DNA of 40,630 nt from Clostridiales bacterium. GTDB taxonomy: Bacteria; Bacillota; Clostridia; Oscillospirales; Oscillospiraceae. Every line of letters begins with the position of its first letter. The first letter of the stretch is position 1. Under the pieces are notes generated by a model. That model was not told where the DNA came from. It did not search any database and saw nothing but the letters and a program-made list of their open reading frames with translations. The stretch lies in assembly GCA_902363045.1 (NCBI GenBank), contig CABIYX010000019.1, positions 1-40,630 of the forward strand, read 5' to 3'. Shown here in pieces: positions 39,262 to 40,630 of this stretch. The position numbers were made by a program, and so were the translations under genes.

Positions 39262-40036
39262 CTCCCATCAGCTCCTTCAAAAAATCTTCGTATGCGACAG
39301 CCGCAGGATTTTTAGGCCGGTATTCACAAATCGTCTGCTGATAGCCGCTGGCCTCCGCCACCTTAACGGAACGGGGGATCCGAGTGTTAAAAATCCGAAT
39401 TTGATTCCCGATTGTCCGCTCCAGTTCCTGGGTGATCTGAGTGGAAAGATTGGTATTTCCCTGATTCATAGTAATCAGGATTCCGGCAATCTCCAGCTTT
39501 GGATTTGCATGTTGACGAATTTGCTGGAAATTCCGGATAAATTTCATGCTGCCAATAGCAGAGTAGTACTCCGCCTGGGTCGGGATTACAACGCTGTCAG
39601 CACACACCATGACGTTCAGCATGCTGGTATCAAAGTTTGGCATACAGTCAATGATGATGTAATCATAGCCCGGTGAGATCTGGCTGATGTACTCTTTCAA
39701 GATATATTCACGGAAATCCACGTTGCTCAAATTGCGCTCCAGAGTAGAAATTTCCTCATTGGAGGGCACCAGGTCTACGCCGTGGTAGGAGTACATATAG
39801 CTGGATGGACTCGGAAGCGGCTCCCCAATGATGACCTGCTTCACAAGAGACAGAATGGTAGTTTGGAGCTTATCTGGGTTTGGCACCCCGTAGGCCAGGG
39901 AAGAATCTCCCTGGCTGTCTAAATCAATCAGGGCGGTACGTTTGCCGCGCCGGGCCAGCAGATAGGCCAGTGTAGTGGCTGTAGTCGTTTTCCCGCAGCC
40001 GCCTTTTTTATTATAAACAGCGATAACTTTCGCCAC
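39251..40036 (-). CDS. parA: ParA-family partition ATPase
   Basis: This 261-aa protein begins AKVIAVYNKKGGCGKTTTA, with the deviant Walker A motif KGGCGKT at 11-17. The A' motif LIDLDSQGDSS (about 35-45) and Walker B DYIIIDCMPN follow. It forms dynamic gradients on the nucleoid that separate ParB-bound copies. GTG 40036 is preferred over GTG 40045 because AAGGGG then lies at a proper distance. It is the last gene before the attachment scar and is transcribed away from it. Confidence 0.92.
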   Translation of the reverse strand: MAKVIAVYNKKGGCGKTTTATTLAYLLARRGKRTALIDLDSQGDSSLAYGVPNPDKLQTTILSLVKQVIIGEPLPSPSSYMYSYHGVDLVPSNEEISTLERNLSNVDFREYILKEYISQISPGYDYIIIDCMPNFDTSMLNVMVCADSVVIPTQAEYYSAIGSMKFIRNFQQIRQHANPKLEIAGILITMNQGNTNLSTQITQELERTIGNQIRIFNTRIPRSVKVAEASGYQQTICEYRPKNPAAVAYEDFLKELMGDAG

Positions 40037-40142
40037 AAAAAGCACCCCTTTTCACAATCATACAGTATCGTTCACCTGACGGTGTACGACAACTTCAGGC
40101 TTATTCGAGATGGGCGCTGGGCCCGCGTGTAATGGCGGCAAG

Positions 40143-40161
40143 TCTAACAGGTTTCTAACAG
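40143..40161. repeat. Direct repeat TCTAACAG near the attachment end
   Basis: TCTAACAG occurs at 40143-40150 and again at 40154-40161, separated by GTT. Short direct repeats about 150 bases inside an attachment site are where integrase arm or Xis sites usually lie. It could also be a partition or operator site upstream of parA. Confidence 0.35.
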
Positions 40162-40312
40162 TCCTCGTTTTTTTCGCAAAATCCCGTTGTCTTACAGGCG
40201 GAAGTTGTTTCCATTCAGAGCCTTGTCAGTTACCCTTTTTCCCAGTAAAATCAATGGGTAGAAGGGTGTCGATACGATAATGGAATCGGCCTACTAACAT
40301 ATCTGGGCTGTA

Positions 40313-40358
40313 AATGGCATTCAAGAGGTCAGCGGTTCGATCCCGCTTATCTCCACCA
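40313..40358 (+). repeat. 3' fragment of tRNA-Ala(GGC): attachment-site scar
   Basis: These 46 bases are the 3' part of a tRNA-Ala gene. They begin AATGGCAT (anticodon loop with GGC) and run through TCAAG, the variable loop, the T-arm GCGGTTCGATCCCGC, the acceptor TATCTCC and CCA. The 5' half is absent: the acceptor partner GGAGATA and the anticodon-stem CTTGA are missing upstream. The element side (left) therefore meets the displaced end of a tRNA gene. Tyrosine-recombinase elements often insert in an anticodon loop and rebuild the gene at their other end. Confidence 0.8.
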
Positions 40359-40396
40359 AAAAGAAAGACATGACCGTAGGTCATGTCTTTCTTTTT
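40358..40396. terminator. Terminator of the disrupted tRNA gene
   Basis: A perfect 18-bp stem (40358-40375 with 40379-40396) closes on a 3-base loop, directly after the CCA end. It is flanked by A- and T-runs and was presumably the original tRNA-Ala terminator. Confidence 0.85.
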
Positions 40397-40630
40397 GGAT
40401 TCCGCTCCCGTTGTCGCTCCACCCTCCGGTATTGCAAATGCTCGGGGCAAGTGAATTGCCCCTCCGCCAAGGTTTTCGCCGCAGGCGAAAACGCTTGTAC
40501 GGCGCAAAGCGCCGCCGGCCAGAAGGCCGGTTTATCCCCCCTATGCATAGCGTTCCATCTCAATTGTAATCGAACCCGCTCCCCTAGGCTTCGATTTGGT
40601 TTTGGGTACAAAATTGAGGGCTGGCATTGA
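40397..40630. other. Probable chromosomal flank without recognised gene
   Basis: This stretch is rich in short inverted repeats (such as TTTTCGCC-GCA-GGCGAAAA and CCGGCC-AGAA-GGCCGG). It has no convincing gene; the frames across it lack ribosome sites. It lies outside the attachment scar and is therefore taken as host chromosome. Confidence 0.5.

Noticed and set aside
40226..40507. 93-codon minus-strand frame containing GDKRDRTADLLNA
   Set aside because: This peptide string is the antisense translation of the tRNA-Ala 3' end, a frequent false gene. The frame has no ribosome site and runs through the attachment scar and terminator.

Overview
The window looks like the end of a large integrated conjugative element in a Gram-positive gut-type anaerobe (Clostridia; an Oscillospiraceae- or Lachnospiraceae-like host is an inference from gene families and codon use). 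Evidence is a Firmicutes-type conjugation module (VirD4, VirB4, PrgI and TrbL-like proteins and a C39 peptidase), a RepA_N-type initiator, ParA/ParB, a multi-repeat Cna-B adhesin with a sortase, and strong AGGAGG ribosome sites throughout. The right boundary is visible: bases 40313-40358 are the 3' part of a tRNA-Ala(GGC) gene, from the anticodon loop to CCA, with no 5' half beside it. This is the scar left when an element inserts into a tRNA gene. Sequence to the right is probably chromosome. The left end lies outside the window.

Layout. (1) 1-9.6 kb is a defence and cargo island, more AT-rich than the backbone. It holds an HTH/ADP-ribosyltransferase-like toxin with a partner gene, then a 4.67-kb segment bounded by perfect 34-bp inverted repeats, then a tyrosine recombinase, then a two-gene Kiwa-like system (kwaB-kwaA). 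(2) 9.7-14.9 kb is replication and accessory: a SepF-like protein, an S1-domain protein, RepA with iteron-like repeats inside the gene, and a DUF4317 protein. (3) 14.9-28.4 kb is the conjugation module on the minus strand, with a radical SAM enzyme embedded. (4) 28.4-38.2 kb is the cell-surface module: a 1733-aa Cna-B adhesin, an SLH protein, a sortase, a membrane protein, a 29-aa membrane peptide and a RelE-like protein. (5) 38.2-40.0 kb is parB-parA, next to the attachment scar.

The most interesting structure is the invertible-looking segment at 1626-6290. It holds two convergent genes that nearly abut: a 1107-aa Mrr-like nuclease/STAND-type NTPase/TPR protein (Avs-like) and a family 2 glycosyltransferase. 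A good promoter (TTGCAA, 17 bp, TAAAAT) lies just outside the left repeat and points inward. The recombinase gene lies just outside the right repeat. Inversion would exchange the nuclease-NTPase gene for the glycosyltransferase gene downstream of that promoter. This suggests a phase-variable either/or switch between intracellular defence and surface glycosylation. The repeats and gene layout are seen directly; the switching is inference.

No relaxase gene is recognisable in the window, so the transfer set is incomplete here. It is likely completed to the left, where the intact tRNA-Ala and possibly the element's own integrase should also lie.
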